A DNA stretch of 64,000 nucleotides. It comes from Hyalella azteca (Eukaryota; Arthropoda; Malacostraca; Amphipoda; Hyalellidae). The stretch is taken from contig NW_025942349.1 of the NCBI RefSeq assembly GCF_000764305.2, positions 36,533 to 100,532 of the forward strand, in the 5' to 3' direction. This document shows, piece by piece, positions 21,080-32,655 of this stretch. Made by a program: the position numbers and the translations under genes. The notes below the pieces were generated by a model. That model searched no databases, was not told the origin of the DNA, and was given only the letters and a program-made list of their open reading frames with translations. How positions within the stretch are numbered: position 1 is the first letter of the stretch; every line of letters starts with the position of its first letter.

Positions 21080-22784
21080 CCGTGAACCGTAGCTACTTGA
21101 GACGGTTTTGAGCGTTTTTTGTTAATAACTTCTTACCATAAAACATTTCATAAACAAGTTTAGGCTCATTTTATAGCTCTTTGCGAGGGCTATCGAATGG
21201 CATCTTCAAAAAAATTCCATATGCTATTCATAAGATGCCAGAAGCAAAAAAAGTGTCCTGAGTAGCCACTCGGGACACTTGGAATAAAACTTTATTTTAA
21301 AATATTTGAAGCATGCAGAGGGTACTCATCCATTACTAACAGTACACTGAAGTCCTCCTCTTTCATTGTAGATGATGTAGGGGTAGAATAAATGACATTT
21401 TCTGTGATTTTTACTTGTCTTTCCTTTATTGATATGATATTACCATAAACATTAATTACCGTCAACTGGGGTGACTTTGGCCCCGTTTTTTATTTTGTTT
21501 TGCAAACAAAAATGGGGTCGTAAATGCCGGGGTCATAAATGCCAGGGTCGTAAACAAGGTCATAAATGCCGGAGTGACTTTGGCCATCGTTTTATGACCC
21601 CACTTTTGTTTGCAAAACAAAATAAAAAATGCAGCTGAAGTCACTCGGCAGCCAAAGTCACCCCAGTTGACGGTACCGAATTATTGATGGGATATTACTG
21701 TATTATTGATGCAATATTACCGTATCCATGAACATGCCATTGAGCATTTGCAACAACCTTGTTCACTGTAAGCTTCATATCAGAAGCTTTATAGCATTTT
21801 TTCTGTATCTGTAAGCTTACAGGACGGCTTGTAATTTCACACGATTTTAATTGGGTTAAGTGAATTTACTATAAAAAATATAACTCAGTACTCACTGCAG
21901 TGAGTGACAGAGCGCATTTTCTCGTCAATGAAAACTTGAGGTCACGAACGGACGGGCAGACAGATGGACATGGCAAGCACAATAGTGCATTTTTTCTATA
22001 AATGAGAAAATGTGCTAAAAAGATCGTGAAAAACATACCTGAAACAGAAAGCAATGTTTTAGTGACAACCATCATATGTTATGGAGAAATAAATCATACA
22101 TAGTTTAGGTCAATTAATTTTCATTCTATGATGACTGGTGCACAATTCTAAATATGACATTCTATGCACAATTTTGTGATGACCAATGATGAACTAATTT
22201 TTCGATAAGTGAACTTTTTTCACTCAGCGAGGTAAATGTAATCAATATTCTTTGTTTTTAATCTTTTTTTCTTAACTGGAGCCTTTGCTAATTGAGGTTC
22301 TACTGTAAATGTGCTTTTGGGGGTGTCCCAAATAGCCCCGGGGGGGTGTCCCGAATAGCCCCGGGGGGGTGTCCCGAGTAGCCCCGCCGTGCGGAAATGA
22401 CTGCCATTTTTTTAATGAGATAGGCAAAATCTGTCAATTACATTTTCAAGCCAACACCTGGGTGCAACTTTTATGTAAGTAAAACTTTTTAATATGGTGA
22501 ATATTTTTTTTACTACAGACCTTAGCAGAAGTAACTTTTCAAAATATCGTTTTTCACCATTTTTGTCAGGAATTTTTCAAAGCTACTGAATTTAGTATTT
22601 TTGAACTTCTTTTATACTACATAGATAGAAAAAATGTTGACGTTTACACCACCATATTTAATTTTGCAATATTCCAATTAATTTTGCTACTAAAATAGTT
22701 TTACGCCGTGTCAGAGGACTGTCCCAAGTTACCCCGCCTGTCCCGAGTTACCCCGCCCGTCCCGAGTATACCCAAGGTTGACGG
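21080..22784 (-). mobile_element. Family E element E3, complete, TA-flanked
   Basis: It starts CCGTGAACCGTAG and ends GGTTGACGG, with TA at 21078-21079 and 22785-22786. U2 has the unoccupied site (GACCTATACC at 48549). In minus orientation it matches E1 and E2 along its length, and is the best full-length reference (1,705 bp including the nested 215-bp element 21459-21673). Its subfamily motif is CTCGGGAC or CTATTTGGGAC, found both near the ends and in three tandem internal GGGG-C-rich blocks at 22315-22385. Confidence 0.75.
21459..21673. mobile_element. 215-bp TA-flanked MITE with CCGTCAACTGGGG ends
   Basis: Perfect inverted termini CCGTCAACTGGGGTGACTTT, with TA on each side (21457-21458, 21674-21675). 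Nested in E3. Internally the terminal motif GGGGTGACTTTGGCC recurs in slightly altered form at 21571-21585, and the arms around GTTTTGCAAAC can pair. Non-coding. Confidence 0.85.
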
Positions 22785-23528
22785 TATACCATTCAATTTG
22801 GAAAGGAAAGATTGACAAACATCACTTGGTCGTTTTTCCAATTTTGTTATAATTTGGATTTTATTTTGCAAAAAGTGGGAGAGGGCAGGGGTAAAATAAA
22901 AAAATTACTAAAAGTATCGGAAAAAAGGCTACCACACCCACAAAAATTAGAAATCCAAAAAACCACCATGTGATGTTTTTAGATATGGTCTTTATCCATC
23001 AAATGATATGTGTCTCAACATTGTAGCTTGAAAATCCTAGGAGGAGATAGGATTTCTAGAGTACCCCATTTTGGCCATTTTCTAAAAATTTCATGTTTTC
23101 TTTCATTTTTTTGAAAAATTCTCATGAAAAAAAATCTTAGAATTCTTTTTACATAAGTGTGCTGAATTTCGAATCGATCCGTCTGTAAATAACCGAGATA
23201 AAATTTGACCCAGATGCTTCCCTTAAAATGGTGTGAAATTACAAGCCGTCCTGTAAGCTTAGCTACAGAAGAAATGCTACATGGCTGCTGATATGATGCT
23301 GGCTGTGGACAAGGTTGTTGTCAATACTCAATGGCATGTCCATAGATTAATTAATATCACATCAATAATATGGTAATGTATGGATAAGGTAATATATCAA
23401 TAAAATAAAAACAACAAGAAAAAAATCACAGAAAAATGTCATTTATTCTACATTTACATCATCTACAAAGGAAGAGGATGACTTCAGAGTACTGTTAGTA
23501 ATAGACGAGCACACTGCATGCTTTAAAC

Positions 23529-25498
23529 CAGTGGTTCCCAAACTTTTTCAGGCTGGCGCCCCCTTTGGCTCACTAGGGAATTTCTAGCGCCCCCCACCGA
23601 CATATACAAACATACGCCTCTTTCTTGAAATTTAGTACGCTGTAATTTTAAAACATAATGGTTAAACACAAATGTGTATTTCACAAATAGAACCCCATAT
23701 AGCATATAATATGTATTTCAGCTGCTTTAACACGTTGACTACGATTGCTTCATCTTGTACTGTTATTTCATTTTTTGTACTTTTTTTAAGCAGGGTTGCC
23801 AGACGGTCATTTTTTCCGGACAAATTCCGTGATTTAGTTTTTCTCAATTGCATTGGCCGGCTAAAACTTATGATAGGGGTACTTCCTAATTAAATTTTAA
23901 ATACTGCAAAAAGAAAATAAATGGAATTTTTATAGCGGAACCTACAAATAAACTAGTATACATTGAATTATCAGCCTTTTTTAGCCTTTTTTGTTCTCGG
24001 ATTTGGCCGATTAGAGGCAACCTGAATTATGTACCACTACCTCCTGGAGAAATACATTTCGTGGTATGCATATGTACCAATACGTAGTCAACGTGTTAAC
24101 TGTTTCAGAACGAGAAACCAAGGACGTCTTGGGCAAATTTACGGCCGGACTCGTGGCCAGTCTCCCTGCCAATCTCCAAATTCAGTGACCACGAATATCT
24201 CCCAAACTAATGAACGCAGCTCAATGAAACTTGGAACATGTATTCATCAGAACCTAATGGTGATGTTTAGCTCGTGGAAATTTGTTGCATTTCACCTTCA
24301 TTCGTGAGTTATATTGCGATACAGGCCGAAATTCGCAGTGATCAAAGAATTTCTTCCTAACTACTGAAAAAATTTGAACGAAATTTTGAATATATATTCC
24401 TAACTACCAAACGGGGATTTTAATTTTAGTTCAACTTTTAATAAATTTTTCGATTTCGCCTTCGTTTGCGAGTTTTTTTTTTATTTCACCGTCATTCTTG
24501 ATTTCACACTTCCTTATATTTGCCTCGCATTGCCGGGTATTTTGTCGCTTAAATTCGCAGTGATCAAGAAATTTCTTCTAAACTACTGAAGAGATTTCAA
24601 CGAAATTTTGTATGTAAATACCTTACTTCCCAACGGTGATGTTTAGCTTGTGACAATTTTTATAATTTGCTTTTGTTACCGAGTTATACAGATATAGGAG
24701 AAACGACCGGCTTTTCTACCGGCTGGTTTAACCAAGAGCCGTTTATGTATATAGCCGTATATGTATAGCCATATAACTTGCAAATGGAGACAAAATCGAA
24801 AAAAAATTGTAACAAGCTAAATATCATTGTTGTTGAGGTTAGGTTTTGAAATACTAAGTTTCGTTCAAATCTGTTCAGTAGTTTGGAAGAAATTTCTTGA
24901 TTACTGCGAATTTAAGCACGTATTGCCGTTTAAATCACAAATGTAGGTGAAATTGAAAAAAATTTTCAGGAGCTAAACATTACTGTTTGGTAGTTAAGAC
25001 TGTAAATTTAAAATTTCGTTCGAATCTGTTCCGTAGTTTGGAAGAAACTCCTTGATCGCTGTGAATTTTGGCTCGTACCACCATATAACTAACAAATGAA
25101 CGCAAAATTAAAAATAATTTCAAGTGCTACACATTACCATTAAGTCCTAATGAATACGTGTACCAAGTTTCATCGAGTTACGTTCATTAGTTTGAGAGAT
25201 ATTCCTTGATCGTTCGTTGATTTTGGAAATTGGCCATGAGACCGGCCGCGAGTCTGGCCGTTAATTTGTCCGAGACGTAAACCCAGGGGAGGTTAAAAAA
25301 ACAGATCTGAGTGAAAAAAAAACATCGCTGGGAGTCCTGTGCTGCAAGTTTTGTGTATAATTCGTCAAACAAACGCTCAAACTTCTGACTTCGACTTCGG
25401 ACTGCCGCCCCCCTATCACCCCCCTATGGCCCTCTTCTTCCCCCAAAATCTTTCCACCGCCCCTAGGGGGGCGATATCGCCCACTTTGGGAACCACTG
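23529..25498. mobile_element. hAT-type foldback element (non-autonomous)
   Basis: The termini are CAGTGGTTCCCAAACTTTTT and its mirror (...TTTGGGAACCACTG). The 8-bp target duplication is CTTTAAAC/CTTCAAAC (7 of 8). CAGTGGTTCCCAAA-type ends with 8-bp duplications are characteristic of hAT elements. Left and right halves are inverted copies over several hundred bases (for example GGCCGGACTCGTGGCC at about 24143 and its mirror near 25240). No transposase domain found. A TTAA MITE (23727-24099) is nested inside. U2 at 49282 has the empty site GCTTCAAACATT. Confidence 0.9.
23727..24099. mobile_element. 373-bp TTAA MITE nested in the hAT element
   Basis: The termini TTAACACGTTGACTACG and CGTAGTCAACGTGTTAA are a perfect match including the TTAA target. 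Reverse-complement relatives lie at 50107-50484 (full) and 661-720 (fragment). The TTAA target points to piggyBac-type mobilisation. No ORF of note. Confidence 0.85.
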
Positions 25499-25752
25499 CT
25501 TCAAACATTGTAAAACGTGAGTCTTATTTCAAGTGTCCTTTATTACCCCATTCCCAGGGTTGGTTCAGGAGGCTTTTATTTTCCATCTGGCATCTTACGA
25601 ATAGCATAGGTATGGAATTTTTTCAGAGAAGCCATACAATAGTCCTTGCAAATACCTTTGAAATGCGTTAAAACTCATTTATGAACTGTTTCATGGTAAG
25701 AAGTTATTGAGGAAAAACGCTCAAAACCGTCCCTTATTACCCCGTTTGATGG

Positions 25753-26664
25753 TACGTCAACTTTTGCAGAAAATTTTCACTATTTCACCAATACCAACAA
25801 AGTTTTTGAAACCCCACAAAATTATGGGATAAACTACAAATCTCTCACAGCACATAGGCACATTGTGCTGCCATGTAAACATTTGACAAGACGGTGTCAC
25901 ACACCTTGTTTTGGTCATGTCAAGTTTGATTTCTCAATGAATAGATTTGATCCTCATTCTACACTGAGATTTAATAATGGAATGTTGTTTTAAAATTTAA
26001 ACACCTAGTATTGATACACATTTAGATATGAATTTTTTCATGTTTTTGCCCTATTATTTCAATATTTTCTTAATAACTTTCCCTCAAATTCAGAATGATT
26101 TTGTCTCCCATCACAAATTTTTGAACGTCTTGTGTCTTTCAGAAATTGTTTGTTGTTTAGAAGGGGCAATTATTGCTTTATATAAATCATTGAATGCTTA
26201 GTTATGCACCATGAGGTATAATAAATAATTTAATTCAATTTAATCAAATTTAATTTTTAATTTAAAATGTAATTCTATGGCATGTACTATGTGGTAAATT
26301 AAATAATTAAATTAAATTTAATATCATTCAATTTTAATTAATTTAATTCTACAGCTTTAACTGGTAAAAATGAGCATCATAGGAACAGAGGTAAAATCCA
26401 TACATCCCAAATTAAATCACAATGAATGGATTTGATAGAAATATTATTAATCCCATTTATATATAAGAATGGAAATGTCAATTCTATTTCAGAATCTGTT
26501 CTTGAATACACTTGTGAAACTACCCTAATACTACAATGCTTACATACCCGTACCGTCATACCGTAATGTTATGGTTGGCAATGCCATATTACTTGCAGTG
26601 GCATTGGCATTGTCAATTAAAATTCAGAAAAAAGGCAGTTGCTGGTTTGCTTTAACTGTGTAAG
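25753..26664. other. AT-rich repeated segment F
   Basis: Present in U2 at 49534-50106, 50485-50608, 50905-50989 and 51968-52087 (split there by three insertions), and in diverged inverted form at about 58600-59480. It includes a nearly pure A/T stretch (26215-26345) of AATTTAATT-type palindromes. A longer transposon is possible, but no termini were identified. Confidence 0.5.
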
Positions 26665-26672
26665 CATGTATG

Positions 26673-28256
26673 CAGGGTGGAATTCTAAAATTAGTGGTTC
26701 ACTTAAAAAAAGTGTTCCGCCTTGAAAAAAACATTCCAGGCAACTTGAAACAGGTTTGTATGCTGTCAGAAATCAGCCTTGGAAATCAGCATGAACATTA
26801 CATCAGGCAACACAGTGAAGGTCCCGAGATTGTTAATTATGCGTGTCACTCATTGCTGAGCAAGAGGGATCTACAGAAGGAAATACTATTTACTCTAGCT
26901 GTTCAAAGTATGTCTAATTTTACTGTACTTTCGCTGTATGGCCTAACATCCAGGCTACCAGGTTCTTGGTCTTCCTAACATCCCGGCTACCAGGATGCAT
27001 AGGTAAACTGGCGCTCACCGTAGCAGGAGAGACAATCAAGGGTCCTTGCAGGTTAGGTTTAACATAATGGTTTCAAATTAAATATAAAAAACATTTATTT
27101 CACCTATTCTTTATGTCAGCTTTCAAATTGAGGATAAACTCAACGGCAATTGGAGAAACTTCTCGCAGAAGAAAAGGCAATACAACATGACACTTGACTC
27201 AGTTGACTGATTAGAATGGAGTACCATACTCAACAATTTAGCATTCAAACCTTTAGATTCTGTGAACCTTGTGATTTCTTCTTTATTAAACTTTAGAAGG
27301 CTCACAATATATCACGTAAAGTTTTCACTGAATTCACTCAATTATCTTCTCTAAGTTTGAGAGCTTTATCTGCAGTTAATGCAGTTACCTCACGCACTGA
27401 CTGTGCAACGAGAACTAACAAGTAAACAATACCCATAATCTGCCACCTTGGCTGTTCCCGCCACCTTGGCTGTTGCACACTATTGATTCTGCATGTATAA
27501 CATTTACGATTTATGAAGGTTATCTAACCATTCTGTTGAATGTCAGTTACTGTTAATTTGTAATATAGAAGAATTCGTATTTATCATTTTTTCACATGAG
27601 GATATTGATGGTTGGTATTCCTGCTACCTTCTTTGTCTTCCATTAGGTTGATACTACTGATCGCAACAGAAGGAGTTTTCATGTCGCAGCTTATTGCTTG
27701 CATCAGTGATCAGTTTTGCATTTGTGGATTGAATCATAGGCAGTTTTTCATGTATATGTGAGTGAATGTACACAGTGAAGATGTTATTCTTTGCAATTTT
27801 CATCAATAGTGACATAGCTACATTATTTTATTATTACGCACTTGAAATAAGAATTGTAGCATTACACATTAAATTAGCATCAGTGCGTCGTTAACATTGT
27901 GTGCATTTGGGGCGGTCCATTCTAGCTTTCTAACGCTGGTTGGATTCCAATGGCTGTGACATTGCACACATTCTGATGCTAATTGGATTCTTGTGACTGA
28001 TGTTGCACACGTTCTAGCGATGATTGGATTCATGTGACTGTGACGTTGGATGCTTTCAAGCATTGATTGGATCCTTGTTACTGTGATCTAAGCTCTATTT
28101 TTTCCAATGAAACAGCTGTAGCAGCTTGCAGAGACTTGTCAGTGATGATGATGGACTGAAAGAGGAGGTATGCTGGCCTTTCCAGATTTTTAGCTCATGC
28201 TTTCCATTTTGCTATGTTTACCAGTTAATATATTACCCCTCTGGAATTCCACACTG
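26673..28256. mobile_element. hAT-like element with CAGGGTGGAATTC ends
   Basis: The left end CAGGGTGGAATTC and right end GGAATTCCACACTG are flanked by an 8-bp duplication CATGTATG/CGTGTATG (7 of 8). U2 has one CATATATG (52088-52095) at the same place. The interior has an ORF of 102 codons at the left edge but no recognisable transposase domain. A related right terminus (ACAGAATTCCACACTG) is seen at 59736-59751. The 8-bp duplication and CAG start support hAT. Confidence 0.7.
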
Positions 28257-28577
28257 CGTGTATGAGATTTTGCTCACGTGAAATAGCTTTTCCGGAGTGT
28301 ATCATGTTCAACTCTTATTGGTGGCATGATTTGTTATTAATTCATAAATTTCATTTGTTGTGTTTGACTTGAAGATGAATTGCTAATGAATTAATATTTA
28401 GTCTAATTGAAATCTCAAAGTGTTGCAACTTTCATTCTCAATTATTTCTAGTGTAACTTTAATCTCTCCTGTTTTCATCATTTTTATCTTACTAAAATTT
28501 TTGGATCAAAAATGTGGTGGAGGTAGATTGAGGTACTGAAATTTTTGGATCAAAAATGTGGTGGAGGTAGATTGAGG

Positions 28578-28945
28578 TACTGACTAAAACCCGGACCGGT
28601 CCGGCAGACCAGGTTAAAAAAATAAAAGGCTGCAAATCATCTGAAACATCGAGAAAACTTGTAATTTTATATATAAAATTTTTATATTTACTTGGAAAAA
28701 TTTCGTCGCACCAACATATATTAACTTTTCTGTGACCCGAATATGTTGGTGCAACGAAATTTTTCTAAGTAAATATAAAAATTGTATATGTAAAATTAAA
28801 AGTTTTCTCAACGTTTCAGATGATTTGCAGCCTTTTATTTTTTTTTTAGAACCTGTTCCGCCGGACTGGTCCAGGTCGATTTTAGTCACTCGGTCCGGGT
28901 CTGGCGGACTGGTCTGGGTCCGGGTTAAGCGGGTTTTAGTCAGTA
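28578..28945. mobile_element. 368-bp near-perfect foldback MITE
   Basis: The outer arms are TACTGACTAAAACCCGGACC and the mirror GGGTTTTAGTCAGTA. Inner arms (ATAAAAGGCTGCAAATCATC and complement) pair almost without loss around a short loop near 28720. It lies next to a 59-base direct duplication (28497-28577, ATTTTTGGATCAAAAATGTG). U2 lacks both (52345: GGTAGATTGAAAATAATAC). Confidence 0.8.
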
Positions 28946-29007
28946 CCATACCATAGATTGAAAACAATACAATACATGAACCCTAATTTTTAGAATTCCA
29001 TCCTGCA

Positions 29008-30629
29008 AGTTAGGCACCTACACTTCTTATATTAAATGGCAAATGCAGTCTATGCAGAGGCAGCAGCAGAGCTAGCCTATCCATAGTATAAAATTTTATT
29101 ATTTTGTAAATTTCATATTTACATGAAAGCCTAACTTCATCATTCTAATGAAGCCTAACTTCATACAAGTTTCAACATCTAAGTAGGTACTGAATGCTGG
29201 GGCCAGGCCCAGCAATGCAAGTTGAGTCAATTCAGCAGTAAAATATCTTTTTTACTTCCATAGGTTGCAAAATGACAACAATGACTGTTGACTGAGTCTG
29301 ACAAAATGACAATGCCTTACAGGCTTACTTCACTTGCCAGCAGGTATTGTTAAAACTCAAAATTATATGAATTTTTAATTTATGCAATAAAGGTGTTAAA
29401 ACTTCAATAATGAGGAATTGTGTAATTTTTATTGTCATGTGGCATGCAGTAGCACTGTAGCAGACTAGCAGTTAATGCAAAAAAGCATCTCAGATTATAC
29501 TTAGACATTTCATTATTATCATTGAAGTTGCTTATGTTATAGGTGATTTATGTACCTACTGACATAGAGTACGATCTAATTGATTCATATTGAAGTCGAC
29601 AATGTGATTTCTTCCGAACTCCGAAGAACGACCATGAGAGGTCTATTTTAAAACTAAGACAACTTTTGAGGATCAACCATAACTCGATAATAGGCAGATA
29701 CACATCACTGACAGTCTAGCAGGTACCCCATGTGAGTACACCATACGATTTTTCTAAGTTATTGCCCCACTGTTAAAGTTTCATCACATTAATTGCATAT
29801 ATTGGAAATTTATCTAATTTTGACAATTTTTGCCGCAACGCATTGATAACACCTGCATATTTTCAAAATTTCAAGCAGATCTGTTTGGTATTGAAGCTGT
29901 TTGGTTGCCTATTAAAATTGTGTTGCTTTAACCGAAAACTAACTGATGTAAAAAATCTGTAAATCTCCCTCTAGCAGGGCATTGATAATATATACCTTTG
30001 TGCGAAATTTCAAGCAGACCCGTTCAATATTGAGGGACTTGTTCGGTTCGAGTTGTTCGGTTACCTAAAAATTGCGCTTATTCGTTCTAAAGTCTGTTAT
30101 TTTACTTATTGCAGGGCATTGATAATATATACTTATATTCCAAATTTCAAGCAGATCGGCTCAGTATTGAGGGATTTATGAGTTGTTCGGTCAAACGAAA
30201 AGTTAGGTTTTGCGTTTGAGTCCGCAGGCGTATCCGTTGAAGTGTCGATTTGGGGCATGCTATCAGTTATAATGAAAAAGGAGAGTATTTTTTTGTTAAC
30301 CTTCTTCAAGTTCATTTGGAGTACTATAAGTATACCAGTAAGTATCTTGGATCCCAGCATCATCGTACGTGAGAAACGGATTTAAATATTGAGTAGATGA
30401 GGTAATTAATAATGAACTGATTCTAAAAAGTCTCTAGTTTGTCACTATGCAGTACCAGTTATGGCTTCCAGCATACTTAAATAATGAATATCGACAATGT
30501 CACAAACGGAAATATTTACGTCTTAACAGACAAACTATAACAGACTAGACTGTTAGAATAAACGTATCCTGTATTTGTAACATTTACTGAGAGCTGTCGG
30601 TTTCTACCGTTACTTTTATGTTACTTGCC
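29008..30629. other. Duplicated non-coding interval
   Basis: Matches U2 60225-61707. Around 29780-30170 a motif of about 90-120 bases (CAAATTTCAAGCAGATC ... TTGAGGGA.TTATGAGTTGTTCGG) repeats three times. No coding signal. Confidence 0.45.
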
Positions 30630-31523
30630 CGGGACGCAGTATAGACCGCTACATTGCCCTTGCCCACAATTCAATATCTATTCCTTTCCGCTCGTAATCA
30701 CGCTAAAGGGCATATTAGCCTGTGTGATTAAGTGCCTAAAGCCATAGGCGTCATTTCCTTTCCTGGATATGATTCAATCAGCCAGATAACATCAAGCCAC
30801 CGAAGCAACAGCCGTGGGCAAATAGCCAAACTGTTGCGTGCTTGTATTAAACACCGCCTGGCGTATTCGCGGCTTTTGAAAAAAAGCGCCTGACATAACA
30901 GCACCGTTACGTCACAGCCACTGCTTCATGGCGCTCTACTCCACAGGCTAAAGCGCATACCGCCGTCCCTATAACGCCATGCCCCGGCTCTCCCCCTTCG
31001 CAGCCAGCAGAAGGCTTTTCTCGTTGCCCGATCAGTAATGCGCCTGCCGCGATGGAGGGACCTAACCTAACCTAACCAAACCTAACCTAACCTATCCTGG
31101 CGCACAACTGATCAGCAATTGAAGAAAGCCTTATGGCTGCGAAGGGGGAGAGCCGGGGCATGGCGTTATTGGGACGGCGGTTTGCGCTTCTGCCCGTGGA
31201 GTGCAGCGGGATTACGCCAGTCCTGCAAATAGCAGAGCAGGTTTACGATGATCCGGCGTGGCCTGCGACCAGTAAGGCTAACGGCGTGTGAAAGAAGTGA
31301 TAGTATGGGGTAAAATTCTGTGGAGTAGGACCTGTTGACAATTGACTATTTGATTCAGCACGCTGTGGAGTGAGGTAGGTGTTGCTTAAAGTTGGTGTGG
31401 GGAGATGACTCAGTTACCTACAGCTTCTTGGGTGTGAGCTGAGTTTAGTTATTGCATTATAGGGTAGGCGTTGGCGCTAGGGCTTGTTTACGAGCTAAAT
31501 TTGTGGTGCAGGGCTGCGCTCCC
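30630..31523. mobile_element. Foldback element with TTAGG-type repeats in its loop (U1 only)
   Basis: Flanked by a 7-bp direct repeat ACTTGCC (30623-30629, 31524-31530). U2 has a single copy (61708-61714). Ends CGGGACGCAG and (mirror) GGGAGCGCAG are only partly inverted. The interior 30905-31058 and 31098-31210 are inverted copies (CGGCTCTCCCCCTTCGCAGC and complement), with the (CCTAA)n tract between them. GC-richer than the surroundings. A partial inverted copy of the right end is at 32391-32490. Superfamily unassigned. Confidence 0.7.
31061..31095. repeat. Interstitial TTAGG-type telomere-like repeat
   Basis: Reads CCTAACCTAACCTAACC, then one AAA variant and CCTAACCTAACCTATCC. This is the complement of TTAGG, the arthropod telomere repeat. 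Short and internal, within the loop of the foldback element above. Confidence 0.85.
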
Positions 31524-31530
31524 ACTTGCC

Positions 31531-32390
31531 CTAGTTCCCTGTAAGAAGAGCCACCCGCTTCTCCCATGGACCATGGTTGAACAAAACATCTTTTGTTATC
31601 ACACATCCTAAACTCCATATTTTTTCTGAACCAGCATGTGAAGCGGTTGTCTGTTGTGTTGGAACAGTGTTGTTTGTCTGTTTTTATTCAAGTTGAGTAC
31701 ACTATGTCTAATAAAATGGTATGGCAGATATTGCTTTTAGAAATGGCAAGAAATATGTCATTTTAACCACGACTAGGATTGCATAAATTGAGCATTGAAT
31801 GTAAAACGATCCTTGGTTGTGAAAAAAAGGGAATCAATTAATAATGATGATTACAAATCGTAGGATAGAACAAGTTTTATAAATGTCGAAGAACAGCAAA
31901 TGAATCTCACAACAATTGTGGAACGGCGAAAGAAATGTTGCGAATTGTTATTAGTTCGAATTTGTATTCAATAGCTGCCGTTACCGAATGCCAGAAAATA
32001 TAAAGGGATATTCATGAAGTGAATTTTTCTTATACGACATTTTTTTATAAGAAATAATAACTAAAGTTGGAGCATTCCTCCAGTCTTGAAATGTTATCTA
32101 TGCAGCAATCCAGGCTTGGTTTAACGCCCATTCCATGTGAAAAATGGAATTTGTAAGATTATAGTTCACCTAGTCTCTTCGTCGTATAGTCAGAAATTAC
32201 CAAGAGACACAACGGCATCCTGCGGCTACCTCAAAAGCAATTTTTCATCAACGTTTTCTTCTAATAAGAAGTATGCTTGAATCCTTTTGAAACTAAGATT
32301 CAGGAATATAGATAACGACCACTACCGCCAACGGCACTAACTGCGTCCCCGTCGCTACAGTACCTATGTCGCCGGTCTTCACAAGGGGAG
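31531..32390. other. Right part of the unit, non-coding
   Basis: Closely matches U2 61715-62570. It has a short palindrome CCATGGACCATGG. No ORF that stays open in both copies. Confidence 0.4.
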
Positions 32391-32490
32391 CGCAACCCTA
32401 CACCACAAATTTAGCTCGTAAACAAGCCCTGGCGCCAACGCCTACCCTATAATGCAATAACTAAACTCAGCTCACACCCAAGAAGCTGTA
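32391..32490. mobile_element. Truncated inverted copy of the foldback element at the U1 end
   Basis: GGGAGCGCAACCCTACACC through AACTCAGCTCACACCCAAGA is the reverse complement of 31430-31523. It replaces the roughly 1.3 kb that U2 has at 62571-63904 between the same flanks. Confidence 0.7.
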
Positions 32491-32654
32491 ACCACTCCAA
32501 CCGCGACACGATTTGCCGACCGTAGAATTTTCACTTTAGAAAAGCCACGCTAACGATGAGCCTGAGACGCAAGGACCGCCAATTGACTAACGAAACCTAC
32601 GTGCCGGGAGTTGTACTAGAAGGAAGTACGAGATAACAAAGGCTGTCTGAATAA
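32491..32654. other. Junction segment between U1 and U2
   Basis: CCAACCGCGACACGATTTGC and the following bases recur at 63911 to the window end, 31,414 bases away. This is the only U1/U2 junction without an adapter, so it is the best evidence that the arrangement is tandem. Confidence 0.7.
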
Positions 32655-32655
32655 G

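Larger units (their letters stand above)
20676..23222. mobile_element. TTAA-flanked element GGGGAGCGTCTGGGTC, carrying nested E3 (U1)
   Basis: The termini GGGGAGCGTCTGGGTCC and TTTGACCCAGATGCTTCCC are flanked by CTAA (20672-20675) and TTAA (23223-23226). In U2 the same element is only 821 bp (48167-48987), because the 1,705-bp E3 insertion is missing there. An occupied/empty comparison with 47146 (CACAGTTAAAATGGTGC) shows the unoccupied TTAA. The interior has short GGGG-rich runs but no ORF. Confidence 0.75.
19911..25752 (+). mobile_element. Family E element E2, host of nested insertions
   Basis: The left end is CTGTCAAATGGGATAATAAG and the right end CCCTTATTACCCCGTTTGATGG. Removing the TTAA element (20676-23222) and the hAT (23529-25498) leaves about 1.3 kb of E sequence. 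The U2 counterpart ends at about 49533. It contains CGG-rich internal motifs GGGGTAAAAAGGGACACC (20283) and AGGGTAATAAGGGA (20327). No transposase. Confidence 0.6.
5304..32654. repeat. Large duplicated unit, first copy (U1)
   Basis: From the first base after the adapter this block matches the block starting at 32655. By eye the aligned stretches agree at most positions, interrupted by insertions and deletions. Correspondence (U1/U2): 5304/32655, 6093/33965, 9170/34713, 10000/35543, 11221/36507, 12938/38191, 13440/39085, 15000/42960, 17040/47330, 20240/47725, 23230/48990, 25500/49286, 26345/50490, 28265/52096, 29250/60225, 30400/61490, 31531/61715, 32385/62568. The right end holds the marker CCAACCGCGACACGATTTGC (32497), which recurs at 63911. 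Because the left border is an adapter, the length of U1 is a minimum. Alternative: two divergent haplotypes joined in tandem by the assembler. Confidence 0.8.

Noticed and set aside
24029..24307. 92-codon ORF inside the hAT foldback
   Set aside because: It crosses the border of the nested TTAA MITE, so it is a composite of two elements.
31061..31095. Chromosome end
   Set aside because: The TTAGG-type tract is only 35 bases, is imperfect, lies inside a foldback element and has unit sequence on both sides.
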